64,000 nt of DNA from Lasioglossum baleicum (taxonomy: Eukaryota; Arthropoda; Insecta; Hymenoptera; Halictidae), in the NCBI RefSeq assembly GCF_051020765.1, contig NC_134933.1, positions 18,015,461 to 18,079,460 on the forward strand, in the 5' to 3' direction. Positions 46,900 to 58,773 of the stretch are shown here, piece by piece. Below the pieces are notes generated by a model. The model was not told where the DNA came from. It searched no databases and worked only from the letters and a program-made list of their open reading frames with translations. Position numbers and translations under genes: made by a program. Each line of letters opens with the position of its first letter. The stretch's first letter is position 1.

Positions 46900-47500
46900 C
46901 CGAGATCGTCGTTCGTTGTTTGTTCGAGCGGCGCGGCGCGGCGGCGAGGAGCGCCGAAACGCGGCGGGTCGATAAAATACGAACGCACAATGGACGTGGA
47001 AGCATAGAAACACGTGGCACATAAATCGCGCATTATGTGCGGCTCTTTGTGCGCCAAGAGTAAATAGTCTGGCACGCACGCGATCCGGCTACCTTTTCCT
47101 TTGGATTTCCTTTCGCTCGGCCCGTTGTTGTTGGTGCAGTTGTTGCCGCGACCGCAGCCGCAATAGACGGCGGCGCGGCGCAGCCAGAGTGCTACGCTGC
47201 AGCACGCTTTTGCAGCACGTTGCTGCACCGCGCCACGGTGTTGTGCACGGTGCTGCGCTCGGCGGCCATTACGCCGACGCGGCGTCGTTTTTCGCAATCG
47301 CTCCACATCGTGATTTCCCGGAGGTGCAAAGAGTCTCGACGACAGCAAACGAATGCTGGTCATGCGCTGCGCCCAGCCTCGTAAGCTTTCAATCGCATTT
47401 GCAACAAAATCCTGCACGCCGCCGTGGCGCAATTCCTCGAACACCTCGGGGAATAACAAGAAGAAGAATAACCGCCGTCGTAAATTCCCTGGATCATGAC
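46900..47500. other. CpG-dense block with clustered GCAGCAC palindromes
   Basis: Between 47185 and 47265 the motif GCAGCAC and its complement GTGCTGC recur many times (CTGCAGCACGC, GCAGCACGTTGCTGCAC, ACGGTGCTGCGC), allowing several short hairpins. A 316-codon minus-strand frame (46650-47600) crosses the block but lacks domains and is rich in Arg and Ala as expected from composition. A promoter, enhancer or noncoding exon is possible; nothing is proven. Confidence 0.35.
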
Positions 47501-48049
47501 CACCTGACGTCCGGCCAATAAAACTCGTCGAAAGTCCGATTTTAAGCATCGCTGAAATATTTCGCAGGTTTACACTCAATAAAATCGAACCGAGGCGCAC
47601 ACGCTTTCACGGAATCGCCGCTATTTCTCCTGGTTGCAATGCCGCAGTTGAAAACCACTCTTATATTTCAGGATCAGCGTCATTCGAAAATATGCACACC
47701 GCGCAGTATCCCACGGAAATTGTCACTCTGGATATTAAACAGATGAAAGCTGTTGAGTTTATGTAGCCGCTTATTTTGCAACCACACTTTCTGTGAATTA
47801 AAGGAACAGTAAAATCAAGCTTCACTTACAACAAAGTAAATGCGTTTCTGTTGCATAAGATCAAAATGTCTTTGGAATTTAATAAAATACACGCGACTTA
47901 ATACAACTTTTATTGCAATATATGATGCAATCTTGATAGGTCAATATTAAATGACACTATAGCTAGAATTACTTGCTTTGAACACCAATAATTCCGTGCA
48001 TCATTCTGTAGTTGAAAAAGAAAATAATTTTACTTTAATTTGAATCTCT
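47501..48049. other. No gene recognised
   Basis: AT-rich, with no supported features. Confidence 0.5.
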
Positions 48050-48415
48050 AAAATCATGAAAAATGATACACCTTGTGAATAATTTACAGTTTCGCTTGAA
48101 CAGAATTGAACAGCATTATCGCAGGAATTAAGAGAAACACGTGGAATTGAATCACATTTTTAGTATCATAAATACGTGTATCCTCTCTCGTTTCATATAA
48201 AAATAATGTAGTTCGATTTGCACAAAATTAAGCGACCTAACTTTCAAGGAAGCACATAAAAATGTATGAATAACTAAATACAGTGTTGCTTGAATAGAAT
48301 TGAACCGCATTATCGCAGCAATCACGAGAAATATGTACGTGGAATTTAATCATACTTTCCTCATTCGTTTGCAATAAAAATATTGTAGTTCGACGTTTAT
48401 AAAATTAAGCGACAC
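48050..48415. repeat. Degenerate tandem duplication, about 194 bp
   Basis: CAGTTTCGCTTGAACAGAAT and then TGAACAGCATTATCGCAGGA recur 194 bases later as CAGTGTTGCTTGAATAGAAT and TGAACCGCATTATCGCAGCA. ATGTAGTTCGATTTGCACAA recurs as TTGTAGTTCGACGTTTATAA, followed by AATTAAGCGAC in both. Two units, moderately diverged, non-coding. Confidence 0.75.
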
Positions 48416-49904
48416 CGCTGGCGCGAAATTTGAGGCAACGTAGAGACGGTAGGCCCACCGAGTGGAGGGTTAATCTTATCGATAAGAAAACTCCGATAAT
48501 ACAAATCGAATCGCGTGGCCGCTTATTAAATTCGTGGGGAATTGAATTTTCCGCAGGCATCCGGCGAAACTTCTCTATCCGGCGAGCAGTTTTCCGAAGT
48601 TTAGTAAACGGCGCCGGCGCGGCGTGGAACTTGGTAATAAAATAATTATTTTCGCGCGACCTCCCGCGTCGATGGTCGCAAAAAGTCTGACGAGAACTTA
48701 ATAACACCGGGGGGTGCCCCCGTGGTAACTGGATTGTTCGCGCAGTTTGTCGGAACTTAGGTAAACAGGTGTATACTGGGTCAGTTAAACGTCGAGTTTC
48801 GCGTTCGCACTCGATTGGATTATGCAAATCCGTCGAATCGTACATGTCCGCCGGCTGGAATTTAAATTACCGCTAGAAATACTGAAACCGTGGTTTCGGC
48901 GGCTCGCCGAATAGTTTCTGGTTTAATTTATCGGCCTGGCGTGTTGGATTGTCGAACAATCCGGTAGCCGGAGAGCAATGCGGTCGTCGTTGTCTTATAA
49001 AACCGTTCCGTGGCCCCGGAAACTCTTGCTAATTAGCGGCGAGCCGTTTATTATTTATTCTACGGCCGGCGCGATGCACGGTTGACGTTTTAATAGCGTG
49101 CGAATTGTGCAACCGCCGCACCGCGTCGGATTTTTGCTAACCCGCGCGCCGCAGCTTGTTTCTGCAACAGGCACGCAACAAGGCTGCGTGGGAAGTGGAA
49201 CTTGAATTCGGGAAACGTTCGTTGGCCCAACCTCCCGAGAATTAGATTTTCCCGAACGTTAAATTAGAAGAATCAGAAACATGCTCGACGTTCGAGAGTA
49301 GGCACGATTCTTTTTATCGGTGAATCAACTTTATATTTTAACAAAAGCAGTAAACGTCTCGAGGACTTTCGACCGGGGATGTACGGATTTGCATTTATTA
49401 CGCACGGACGGCATTATGCGACTGAAAAATGACGTCGTTTTCGTTCAGCATTGTGCTCGACCGGCTCAACGGGCTCCATATTGCAACACACCGTATGGCT
49501 GGCCGAGGTAGGTAACGTCTTTGTTGCAGAAAAGATACGCGTTCCGTCTCGTTGAACATGGTAGTGGTGAATGGATATTTAATCGCGGCCATTTAAATGG
49601 ATTTCATGGTATTGTTTACGGACCATGGATATTTGATATTTCATTAATGCCAGCTCTGGATCTATTCAATTATGGTAATGCAAAATTATTGGGGCCTCTG
49701 CTACCGTGCTGAAACCCCGGTGAATTGTATTTCCGATGCGTGTTGCGCTTGTAATGAGCTCTTAACAGATCGGCGGTGAGCAAGATTACACGTGAAACTT
49801 TACGGTAGTCGGAATTTCAATGTTTTCGTGTCTTTACAGCTACTTTGCAGTCAGTTTTAATTATTTTCCAAGTACTTACAGCTGATTCATTTGTATCTTT
49901 GAAG
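48416..49904. other. GC-rich block, no gene recognised
   Basis: CpG-rich sequence with GGCGCCGGCGCGGCG near 48609. No convincing frame, splice pair or RNA gene. The AT-rich part after 49560 also holds nothing I can support. Confidence 0.45.
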
Positions 49905-50680
49905 AACCTAGTGGGGAGGAGATCTGAGTACAGTAATTGATCTAGTGAAGGATGGGCACCTTAAGAGATATCCTAGAGGAAGAAATGTTCTAGTGGAGAA
50001 GGGACTCAAGTCAAAAGTGTGTCCATTGAAAAAGAGACGTAAGAGAATACAAGGTTCTAGTAAAAGAGAGACCCTTGTGAAAGGTAGGTCTAACTGATAG
50101 GGAGGTTCTAGTGAAATTGAATCCCTAGTGAAAAAGTGACCCCAGCGAAAGATAGCTCCTCGTAGGAAACAGACCCTAGTGTGATAGACATTCTAGAGCA
50201 GTGGTTCTGAAAAAAAGGTCGTTCATATAATTTTCATGTTAAAAATGGTTCATGTTTCAAATTAGGTCTCAAGAACTACGTAAAATGCTTAGGGTTGGGA
50301 TGGAGTCCGCAAGAAAATGTTGTTCAAGAGTGGGGCTCCGGACTACATAAGTTTAAGAACCACTGTTCTAGAGAAAGGGAAATCCAAGAGAAGGAGAGGT
50401 CTTAGTAAAAAAAATCTCTACTTAAAGAAAGACCTAAGAGAAAAAGTGACTCAAGTGACAGATAGATCCCAGAAAAATGGAGACTAATGAATGATAGCTC
50501 TCAGTAAGAAACAGACTTTAGTGGGATACAGATCCTAGAGGAAGGAAATTCTTAGAGAAAGGAAAACCCTAGTTAATAAGAATCTCTACTGAACCAAAGA
50601 CCCAAGTGAAAAATAGTCCTCAGCGAAAAAGAACCCTAGTGAAAGGAAAACCCCAATGGAAAAAGGATCTAGAATGTGTC
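49905..50680. repeat. Degenerate 17-bp minisatellite
   Basis: About 35-40 imperfect units of roughly TTCTAGTGAAAAAGAGA follow one another in register with occasional indels. Examples are TTCTAGTGGAGAAGGGA, TTCTAGTAAAAGAGAGA and CCCTAGTGAAAAAGTGA. The strand is strongly purine-rich (A and G). Stops are frequent. The array is split by the hAT-like MITE at 50199-50365. Confidence 0.85.
50199..50365. mobile_element. hAT-like MITE with perfect 8-bp target duplication
   Basis: A 167-bp element. The left end is CAGTGGTTCTGAAAAAAAGG and the reverse complement of the right end is CAGTGGTTCTTAAACTTATG, giving a 10-bp perfect inverted repeat. TTCTAGAG lies on both sides (50191-50198 and 50366-50373), fitting the hAT target pattern nTnnnnAn. 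It is inserted in the 17-bp minisatellite. Its ends differ from those of the TAGACTGCGG family, so it represents a separate source. Confidence 0.92.
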
Positions 50681-51899
50681 CTGATATATTTCCAGGGCCA
50701 GGAGAACGCCACAATCGATACTGATTGATGGATCCATTATTTCCAGCTATTTAACAGCCGCAACAACATGTTCACCGTCTAAATAGTAGAATTGTTACTT
50801 AAATAATTGATGGCCGACGAGAATATGAAAGCACTCGCTGTATTAAAATGGATGTTTAGAGAGGCGAATTGAAAGAGAAGTATAGAGACTGTTTTGAAAA
50901 ATCCTTAATGCAGTCAACATCATTAAAGATTGCTTATCCTTGCATCAAGTAGCCGCTTTTAAATGTAAAGGTCAATTTGATGTAACAACGATTGATGGAC
51001 ACGCATGAACGCACCTGATACGCTATTCAATTTGAAAGCGTATATCAGTCTACGGTTCCTCACTTGTGAAACCTTACCGTGGTAACTCGGGAATAAAAGT
51101 TCTCTACCCTTAAAGTGGCATTTATCTCATTGTGTACTCGTGTTTTTCTTTACTCTACAGTTCCGTCCAGCTCTCTTTAATGGTTGCATCGTATGGGCAA
51201 ACTGTGATCAGGTTTTAACACTCTTTTCATCTGTAAAATTGCATTTCATTATATGTAATTATTATTGAAAGTTCAGGTACAACAGTTTGTGGAAAATAGG
51301 TTTCGGAGAGCGATGTCAATGTTTGTCCAAATGGGAAAAACATTACGGTACAAATTATAGAAACTTTACTGAATATGTTCGCGGGAACATAGTGATCGTG
51401 CCTCGACATCTTTGCAGACAGTACAGTTTTCTTGGTATAGAAGATTCATTCTCAGAACAATTAACATTGTCTTTATTGTGCAATGGTTGTAATTGCACGT
51501 ATCCTGAATCGCAGGTGCCTGCTCTTAATCCTATTAAATGTTAATTGTACTGACTACATAGTAACGCGGAATCTCTACAACTAACAAGGTAACACGTCGC
51601 GTCCAACAAATTACAAAAGACATGCGATCAAACTAAAACTGTGAAATGCTAATAAAAAATAGTCGATAGTATCTCGTGACGGCTTTAGAGTTATTCTTTC
51701 CTGTGTGTCCGGTTCACGTTATTTACCATTCACAGTGAAGTTCTCATTTAAGAATTGACATGAAAAAGAATAGGATTAAGTCTATTATTTCAATTTTATT
51801 AGATCCTCAATATGAACTTTAGTTGTCCACTATAGGAAGATAATTTCAATAAGTAAATGTTCATACGCAAGTGTTCATAAGTAGACGCTGAACCAAAAA
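50681..51899. other. No gene recognised
   Basis: AT-rich. An 85-codon plus-strand frame at 51287-51544 contains several Cys and Trp residues but no motif I can match. No repeats with readable ends. Confidence 0.45.
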
Positions 51900-52600
51900 A
51901 TCAATTGAGCATTCCGTGGCTCAGTTGCAGTAGTGTATTTGCATCGGTGGAAGTGGAAATGCATCGGCGAGCGTCGTTGCATTTAGTTCGCGTCGAGCGC
52001 AGCGCGAACGCGATTCGCGGCGCCACCGATCCCGACAAACGCGGGACTCGTAAAGTCGATCCGCGCAGGTGAAACCACATCGCCATCATCAACAACAACG
52101 ACAATATCAACATCGACATCAAGAACAACAACAAGAACAACATCAGCAGCGGCAGCGACAACAATAAGGATCGCGCGACTGGTTTTGTGCAGGCGCACCG
52201 GTGGCATACACGCGCGCGCGCGCGAGCGTATATACACAAACGAGCGCGGGCTCTCTTTTGAAACGCTTTAACGCAGAAACGGCCGCCTGCGGCGCGCAAG
52301 CCTTTGTCGTGGCGCACCGACGACGACTGCAATGAGACATAAATTGCAATTAGCACCGGCGTATCTGCAACGAGCCGCGCCGAGCCGAGCCGAGCCGTGT
52401 TCTCTTGTTGCACGTGCGTCACCCGCGCGCGGGCTCGAACGACGACACGCCTTCCATCTGCGGAGAGCCCGTGACTGCAGCGCCGCAACCGAACACGTGA
52501 TTTCGTTAGCCTATGCACAGAGACCCCGGCAAAAAACTGTTTGACGAAAGGAATGGTCACTACCAAGGTTATTTATACACTAAGCTCCGACGGCGTACAG
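51900..52600. other. CpG-rich block with triplet and CG repeats
   Basis: CAACAACAACGACAA-type triplets span about 52076-52170 and a CGCGCGCGCGCG run lies at about 52199-52214. The 221-codon minus-strand frame here owes its Val/Asp and Leu runs to these repeats. GCGTCGAGCGCAGCGCGAACGC near 51990 is partly palindromic. Possibly regulatory, but no specific site can be named. Confidence 0.35.
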
Positions 52601-52809
52601 GATGCGCCGAGCTTTGGCGCTGGCTCCAACACCCGTTAAAATAAACCGATCGCGTTCAACGTACACACTGGTCATTCATGTTAACACTCGAGCTGGACAG
52701 GCTAAGTTACAATACTCGAGGGCCACGAGCAAACTGATGCCTTCGAGGAAATTAGTGTCAAGATAGTTTTTCCAACTGTTCGAGAGACTTTAGGATTGAT
52801 GGATGAGTC

Positions 52810-53240
52810 AATTTGTATGATGGTTGCACTTTCGGACACTGTACTGGCACCGTTCAAATTGGGAGCGACGAAACCACGCCTCCTTCAACGCTTTATGAAG
52901 AAGCTGACGGCTTTCTAGGGAAGATTTGTTGTGCTTTATTGACTCTATTCGGCTAGTGTATTGTGAATTCTTAAAGCTGGGATTTTAGATGTAAGGTCTA
53001 AGGCGGGAATAGCGAGACCACGCCCATTTAGGACACTCCACACTCGAGCAAAAACAACATAAAAATTTTTCTGATCTTCGGAACAAAATTAGAGGATACA
53101 AACTGTAAGATAAGCGTCGAATTGCCTTCTAGGGAAAAGCGCTGGCTCTGTTGAAGTGAAGACTTGCAACACCACGCCCCTGTAGGACGTCTCGAATAGA
53201 GAAAAAGGACGTTAAATAGTTCTCTAATTTTTTCTAGAAC
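52810..53240. repeat. Degenerate tandem array, about 150-bp unit
   Basis: The phrase ACCACGCC recurs at about 52871, 53020 and 53171. Its context is similar each time: a preceding GCGAC or GCGAGA, then a following TTTAGGACAC or TGTAGGACGTC, and CTTCTAGGGAA or TTTCTAGGGAA elsewhere in the unit. Three diverged units. Confidence 0.5.
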
Positions 53241-55060
53241 CAGCTTCTTCGAAAATACAAAGCTCACACAGTATCCTCACAACTTATTAATATTCGAACA
53301 AAAACAACGACAAACTCTCGCGAAACGCGGAATTCGTTTTTCCGTAAAGTTATTAAGAAAAGCAGGTCCGCGCAGTTGCGAAAGCGGCAGGTGGGTATGC
53401 GCACGGACACTATCGCAGCTACTTGCGCAATGGCCGGGCGCAATAAAAACGGGGGAAAACGGTAAATTCGATAAAAGACAAGGTAATAAACCGAGAGGAA
53501 TGATTGGTGAGACCATTTCACCGAGACCAAGCGCGTCGTGGTCGCGAGAGACTGACCGGCCGATACGAGTTCCACGGATTGGTCACGTTGTATATTGATA
53601 GGCTTCGACCGGAGACAGGAAGGAGGAACGAGGAAACATAACCGTGTCCGCGTTCGAGCGGACCACGGGAGGAGGGAAGGCATCGCATTACGGAAAGACA
53701 ATGAAAAGAAAATGCCGCGAAGTTCTTGTTAAGCCGAGCTATTATCGTTAATTAAATAGCGCCTTCGCTATCTTGGCTCACGGCCCGTCGCCGTGCCTGT
53801 GGCATTAAGCCCGTATGACACCGTAAAGACTTTAAGTCGCTGCTCGTTATCGGAAGAATGACGGACGGGTCCGTGCTCGCCTAGGAAAGGACAGGGCTGC
53901 GCGATCTCCATTCCGGGCTGCGCTATCCACGATCGCTGTACCGCTCACGGCCGGCGAATAAAGCGGGAGTAAACTCGGTGTGGGTGTACCTTGGGCCCAA
54001 TGCTCTTCGGCCCGTGGCACTTATACACTAGCTGACCCATAAAGCAAGATCATCCACTGCGGAACCCGAGAGTCTACCCGAATAAATCGAACCCAAAGTT
54101 TCTGAACACCGCGAGTGGTCGATGTGTCTACCAAGGATTTGGCTCGGTGTAGCAGTGTCTAGGACCAAGTCGAGATAAAAACGGTTGGGAAGCACGCGAG
54201 TAGCGGGTCGGAGCGTGACAGGATCTCTCTCTCTCTGGTCGGGCCTAATCCGATTATCAGCAGAAGGAAGAGGAGAGCCGGTTCGCGGGAGGTCGAAAAG
54301 AACGAGCGTCGTGTCCGGGACATTTGGATTTTTCGTGAGGGGGACACGGCACACGGCACCGTGACACGTCGCGTCGGGGCAACACGTGATGTGCCCCGTC
54401 ATATCGTTCGACGTGGCGTTCGGCCGGGTCGAAACGGCACGCCAGAAAAGAAGAAAAGAAAACCCGCCACGCCGATACCGAAGCCGGAATGGTATTTCAT
54501 ATTTTACGGTCGAGACCGTGCAGGGAGCAGCCCGGCTCACGAACCCGGAGAGTGCTTCTAGCTTTGATGGGGGACACAACATCGTCTTCGACCTCTCGAG
54601 GATCACGATTCGGTGACGTGTGGCCAGCCCGCTATCGGGATAACGTCTTGTACGGGCGCATATAAACGTAAAGTTCGCGGTGAAGGTTCTCCGGGCCCTC
54701 TCGAGGTTCAACCGGTAGAGAACCGCGCCGGGTGCATCGAGTAGGAGGCATTCGCTGGCTCGTGGGGCCCGGCCCGGTCCGGCCCGGCCGCGCCGCACAC
54801 TGCACACCGTTTCCTAGTAGTTCTGGTAGTCCCGAGATCGGCCGGAACCGCCGGGAAAATGGATCGAAAGCGGCTACGGGATCGTGGCCCATGCCTCGCG
54901 ATAAATAAAACCGACCAGGACCAAGGCGAACGGTTTTGTTCCGCGAAATCTCGCATCGTAACGTCGAGACCGACTTCAGCTGCACTTCTGCTGCACGCTA
55001 AGCAATTGGCGAGCCTTTCGGCATCATGCCTCTTCCTGCTCACCTTCCTGCTTCGCTGTT
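53241..55060. other. GC-rich block, no gene recognised
   Basis: A 259-codon minus-strand frame (54028-54807) has no domain and overlaps other open frames on both strands. CATATAAACG at about 54658 resembles a TATA box on the plus strand, but with no supported transcript this is only a note. Confidence 0.4.
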
Positions 55061-56775
55061 CTAACCTGACTGTGGATTTTATTTCTATGCCATGTTCATT
55101 TCAATTGTCGAACGTAAAGAAAATGAACGGAAAACATGAAATGCAGAACGGTGAAACCATTTACAGAATTTGATTTAATTCCTGAAATTAGCACACAATT
55201 TATTGTTATTTTGCACGAACATCCGCAATGTAGTAATAATATATTTAAATACGATGCAGTTGGAAGTACAGGACGTGGGCGTTGTTTGCTGGAAAATTAA
55301 GCTGTAACTGTACCAGCAATTGAACGTCTGAAATGACCGGAGTCGACATCTCGATTTCCGGCGCACGCATCACCGCGAAGCCTGCAATTAAAGATCGGAA
55401 TTACTGTATTCGTGTAAACAAATCACCGCGGTGGCTGTTCCAGATACACCGCGAACTCGGGTATCGCTATCGCCAGCGAGTAAACCAGATCTGTCGATTC
55501 ACCGAGCCCGTTTGATTGGACACCCTAATTAAAAGCGACCGTAAAGACCGGCTAAGTCAACCGGAAACCGACGCACGGCGCTCAAATGCTCGCTCCAGCT
55601 GAACCAAAATGACAAAACTATGCGAAATATATCTTCAACTGTATCAGCAACATCCTAGGCCATTATTGACCCATAGATACATGTTAGAGTATAAAAATAT
55701 AAAATAAAGATATGCAGCTTATTGTCTTAAGTTGTCTCTAAGTTTAAGTCTCTTCCTTATAAATTAATATCACATTTTTTGATATTAATCAAACTATGGT
55801 TTCTTCTTGGTTCATAAAAGTAGTTAAAATAGGCTCTACCTTTAGATACAAAAATATTCCCTAGGATCTTATTCGTTCCTTTCCACATATCCTGTTTAAT
55901 TGGAGAGGTACTACCGCTCCATCTCGCGTTTTTCAGCGCGAAGGAAAGCGGTGACGTAGAAAATATAGGAGAAACGCGTCGTCAACGATCCCATCGGGCC
56001 GTATCGAATCGAACGTCTCAACTCGAGCGGGGATCGACCGATCGAATCTCTCGCGCACACGAAAACCGGCTGCGTTTCCAATGAGTCACCGGGCAAGCAC
56101 CGGGTTCCTGGACCGGTTGCGCCGCCGCAAAGCACCTTAGCGCCTTTTAAACCGATGGAAAACACTTGTTAACGCTCGCCGAGCGAATAAAGTGGTGCCT
56201 GTCCGAACTAAATGTAGATACAGCTCTTATGCCCGCTATCGCCGCAATCTGCGACTCCGCGTTCGGCCTTCCTTTTATACCCTCGTTCCTCTCGTTCGTC
56301 CCTCCCCCCCCGCCCGTTTTCGTCGTTCTTTCGTTCTGTCTTCTTGTCGTGTTACGTCTCTCCTCCGCCCTGCGTTTGGCCTCCCCTCCCCAACCCTGGA
56401 CAACCGTCGTAGTCGGAAAGACGGCCCCCCTTTCTCGCGTCAGAATCTTGGCGATTCGAATCCCGCTCGATCTCCCGTCGCCGTCCAAGAAATCGCCGCA
56501 CAGTGGCCGCTTCTTCGACGCAATTTGAGCGTAAACCGCGTCGTTAGATTCCTCTAGAATGTAACAAACGCGTGAACGAACCTCTGTTCGCCTACCGGTG
56601 ACCAGGCCACATTAATCTGTCGAGGGTACCAACAGAATGCGTCTTTCGTTACTGTTACAATTGTCTGATTCCGAGCCGCGATACGACACTTGCACGGCTC
56701 GAGACCGAGTTCCGAGTGTCGCGGACTAAATGGGGAGAATCGTTGCCAGGTTTTTCGGGCGGATAGTTCTATTTC
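55061..56775. other. No gene recognised
   Basis: AT-rich parts alternate with a GC-rich patch at 55900-56560 containing a CCTCCCCCCCCGCCCG run near 56300. GCACGAACATCCGCAATGTAG near 55213 may be a worn TAGACTGCGG-family end. Nothing else supported. Confidence 0.45.
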
Positions 56776-57400
56776 CAGGCAAAATGCAATTTTGGAAATC
56801 CATTACCCTCAAAGGGGAGTAGACAGACTATATAATTCGAATTCCAATATTCAAATTTTTAGTTTGTTCGTCTGTAGAGAAAGAATTTATGATCAGCTTT
56901 GTTCAAGCAAAATGACGTTTGATTTGGGAATTCAACCCCTCAACCTATAAATTAAACGTTGAAATAACTTAAGCGGCAATTGACCAAGTTTTTAGTTTCT
57001 TTGTCTCTAAGAAAGGAGTTTATAATCACTTTTATTCAAGCAAAATGACATTCGCTTTGGGAAATCAACCCCCGAACTACAAATTAAAGGATAAACTAAC
57101 TCGAGTGGCAATTACTCAAATTTTTCGTTTGTTAGGCTGTAAAAATGGAATTTTTATTCATTTTTGTTCGAGAAAAGTACCATTCAATTTTAGGAATTCG
57201 TTTCTCTACGCAAATTAAAGGGCAGACTGTAATTTGAGTACCAAGTAATCAAGTTTCCAATTTATTCATGTGTCACAGAGGAATTTAGAATCATTTTCAT
57301 TTGAGCGAAGTGTCCCTTGACCTGGGAAATTAATTTCTGGTGAGATCAACTATAAGGCGTCGACTAATTTGTGTTCCAAGAAAGCAAATTTCTAGTCGCA
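56776..57400. repeat. Degenerate tandem array, 123-133 bp unit
   Basis: Units begin TTTTTAGTTTGTTCGTCTG (56866), TTTTTAGTTTCTTTGTCTC (56989), TTTTTCGTTTGTTAGGCTG (57121) and TTTCCAATTTATTCATGTG (57254), after a partial unit from about 56776. A middle block TTCAAGCAAAATGAC and a later ACAAATTAAAGG recur in order. Spacing is 123, 132 and 133 bases. AT-rich and non-coding. Confidence 0.85.
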
Positions 57401-58347
57401 TTTGCCTTCTAAAATTAAGAACTGGAATGCACTAACTACCAATTTGATTTTGAACTCGACTTGAATTCACAGGTAAAAAGATTGAGTCCGTATCCCGCGG
57501 AAAGCGGGTATTGCCTGTCGACAATTTCCCTCGTGAACATTCTATGTAATTAGGCGGTGGCCGGTGCCGTCGGTACCGAGTAAACAAAGGCCAAGTCTTC
57601 TCGCATGCGAGTAAATACGTCAGCGCGACTGTAATTGTCCGGCAATTACCAGTCGCGCGATTGCTAAGACCAGTGCCACGCGGAGCTGCCGTTCCTCCAG
57701 ACTCGTCTTTTATTGATTCCTTGTTAATTAGTTGGTGGAACGCGCTACTGAGACTTTTCGCCATCGTCTTCCGGTAGTACGTAAAACTATTTCGGTACAA
57801 TTCACAGTAAACCTTTCATTAATCTATGCAAACTACAAACATTAATATATGCGCCAGAACGCGACCGTACTTACTGCCTTGTACCAAAAAAAGTGAACAT
57901 TATCGCCATTTATTTTATCAATTTTATTCTATTCATTTTATTTTACTTGTCAAATAGTGCACCTACACAGAAAAAATTCGATTAGGCAAAAAACTCGAAG
58001 AAGATTTATGCTGAATATTATATGTCCCTTTTGATGATTTAATTTATTTAACAAGGTACCCAACACATTATCTACTGACGACGCTCTCGTAATTTTTTAG
58101 AGTTTGTCCTTCACGGTTAGAGACTTTTTAATAGATCCTCCAACAGCAATAGTGATTTAATAATCCTAAGTTTCCTTCCGATACTGCACAATAATTAAAA
58201 ATTATTGAAAAATCCAGAAACTATCTGAACACTCAAAATAAAAATTAGGAGTACAGTAAATCTTTTATAAACGCAAAAGCCTCGGGGGGATTCGTTTGCA
58301 TTTATCGTAGACGGGACACTATGTTTTGAGCTTCAAAGGCCGAGCCG
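57401..58347. other. No gene recognised
   Basis: A 122-codon minus-strand frame at 57432-57800 lacks motifs. The remainder is AT-rich. Confidence 0.5.
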
Positions 58348-58450
58348 AAGCGACTGCGACTCTCCGCGTCTCTTTCTTTCCCATACGCTGTCCTTCCTTG
58401 CGCCCGAAACGTTCGTCCCCAATTAAACCACTGAATACAGTTGAAATTAT
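58348..58450 (-). repeat. Dispersed repeat, inverse of 38351-38452
   Basis: The reverse complement matches 38351-38452 (see there). A short related string, CGACTGCGACTCTCCGCGTC, is repeated at about 58350 and again at about 58590, so part of this repeat recurs nearby in direct orientation. Confidence 0.75.
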
Positions 58451-58560
58451 ATCGTGTTTGGTCTTATTTTAATCAGAAAAATGTCACAAATATATTGGTG
58501 AAAGTTTCATAAAAAAATAAGTAATAATAAAAAAGATCTTATATTGGTATTACATTGTGA
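58451..58560. repeat. Tail repeat without pogo end
   Basis: TGTTTGGTCTTATTTTAATC, then AGAAAAATGTCACAAATAT and TTTCATAAAAAAATAAGT match the tails at 30224 and 33061. Here the tail follows the CpG-rich repeat at 58348 rather than a pogo-like terminus. Confidence 0.6.
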
Positions 58561-58679
58561 GGACGCACGGGCCTTTGAATTGCGCCGACGACTGCGACTC
58601 TCCGCGTCGCATTAGTAGTGTTTCACACCGATATACCCGAGCCGAGATCAGATTACTACAGTGGTGGGGATATATGTTT

Positions 58680-58773
58680 TAATTTATTGTTTAATGTAAC
58701 CTAGTTTTTTGATAATAAATGTTGCGTTCTATATTTATTTTCTTTTGCTACTATTATTATGGGACAGAGGGAG
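58680..58773 (+). mobile_element. Stowaway-like mariner end, inverse of 42382
   Basis: It ends CTATTATTATGGGACAGAGG-GAG, followed by TA at 58774-58775. The reverse complement matches 42382-42519 over about 95 bases. The opposite end and transposase region are missing. Confidence 0.75.

Noticed and set aside
46650..47600. 316-codon minus-strand open frame
   Set aside because: No domain, signal peptide or splice logic. It is rich in Arg, Ala and Ser as expected for CpG-dense DNA, and other frames overlap it.
51227..51544. Possible transposase tail with Cys/Trp residues
   Set aside because: Compared by eye with mariner C-termini, but the spacing of Trp, Lys, Cys and Gly does not fit, and no terminal repeats are nearby.
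51901..52566. 221-codon minus-strand open frame
   Set aside because: The Val/Asp and Leu runs come from CAACGACAA-type triplets and a CG run, so composition explains it.
54650..54700. TATA-like CATATAAACG as a promoter
   Set aside because: A single motif without a supported transcript or start region is not enough to call a promoter.
54028..54807. 259-codon minus-strand open frame
   Set aside because: GC-rich region open on both strands with no conserved motif visible. The CT microsatellite near 54228 contributes to it.
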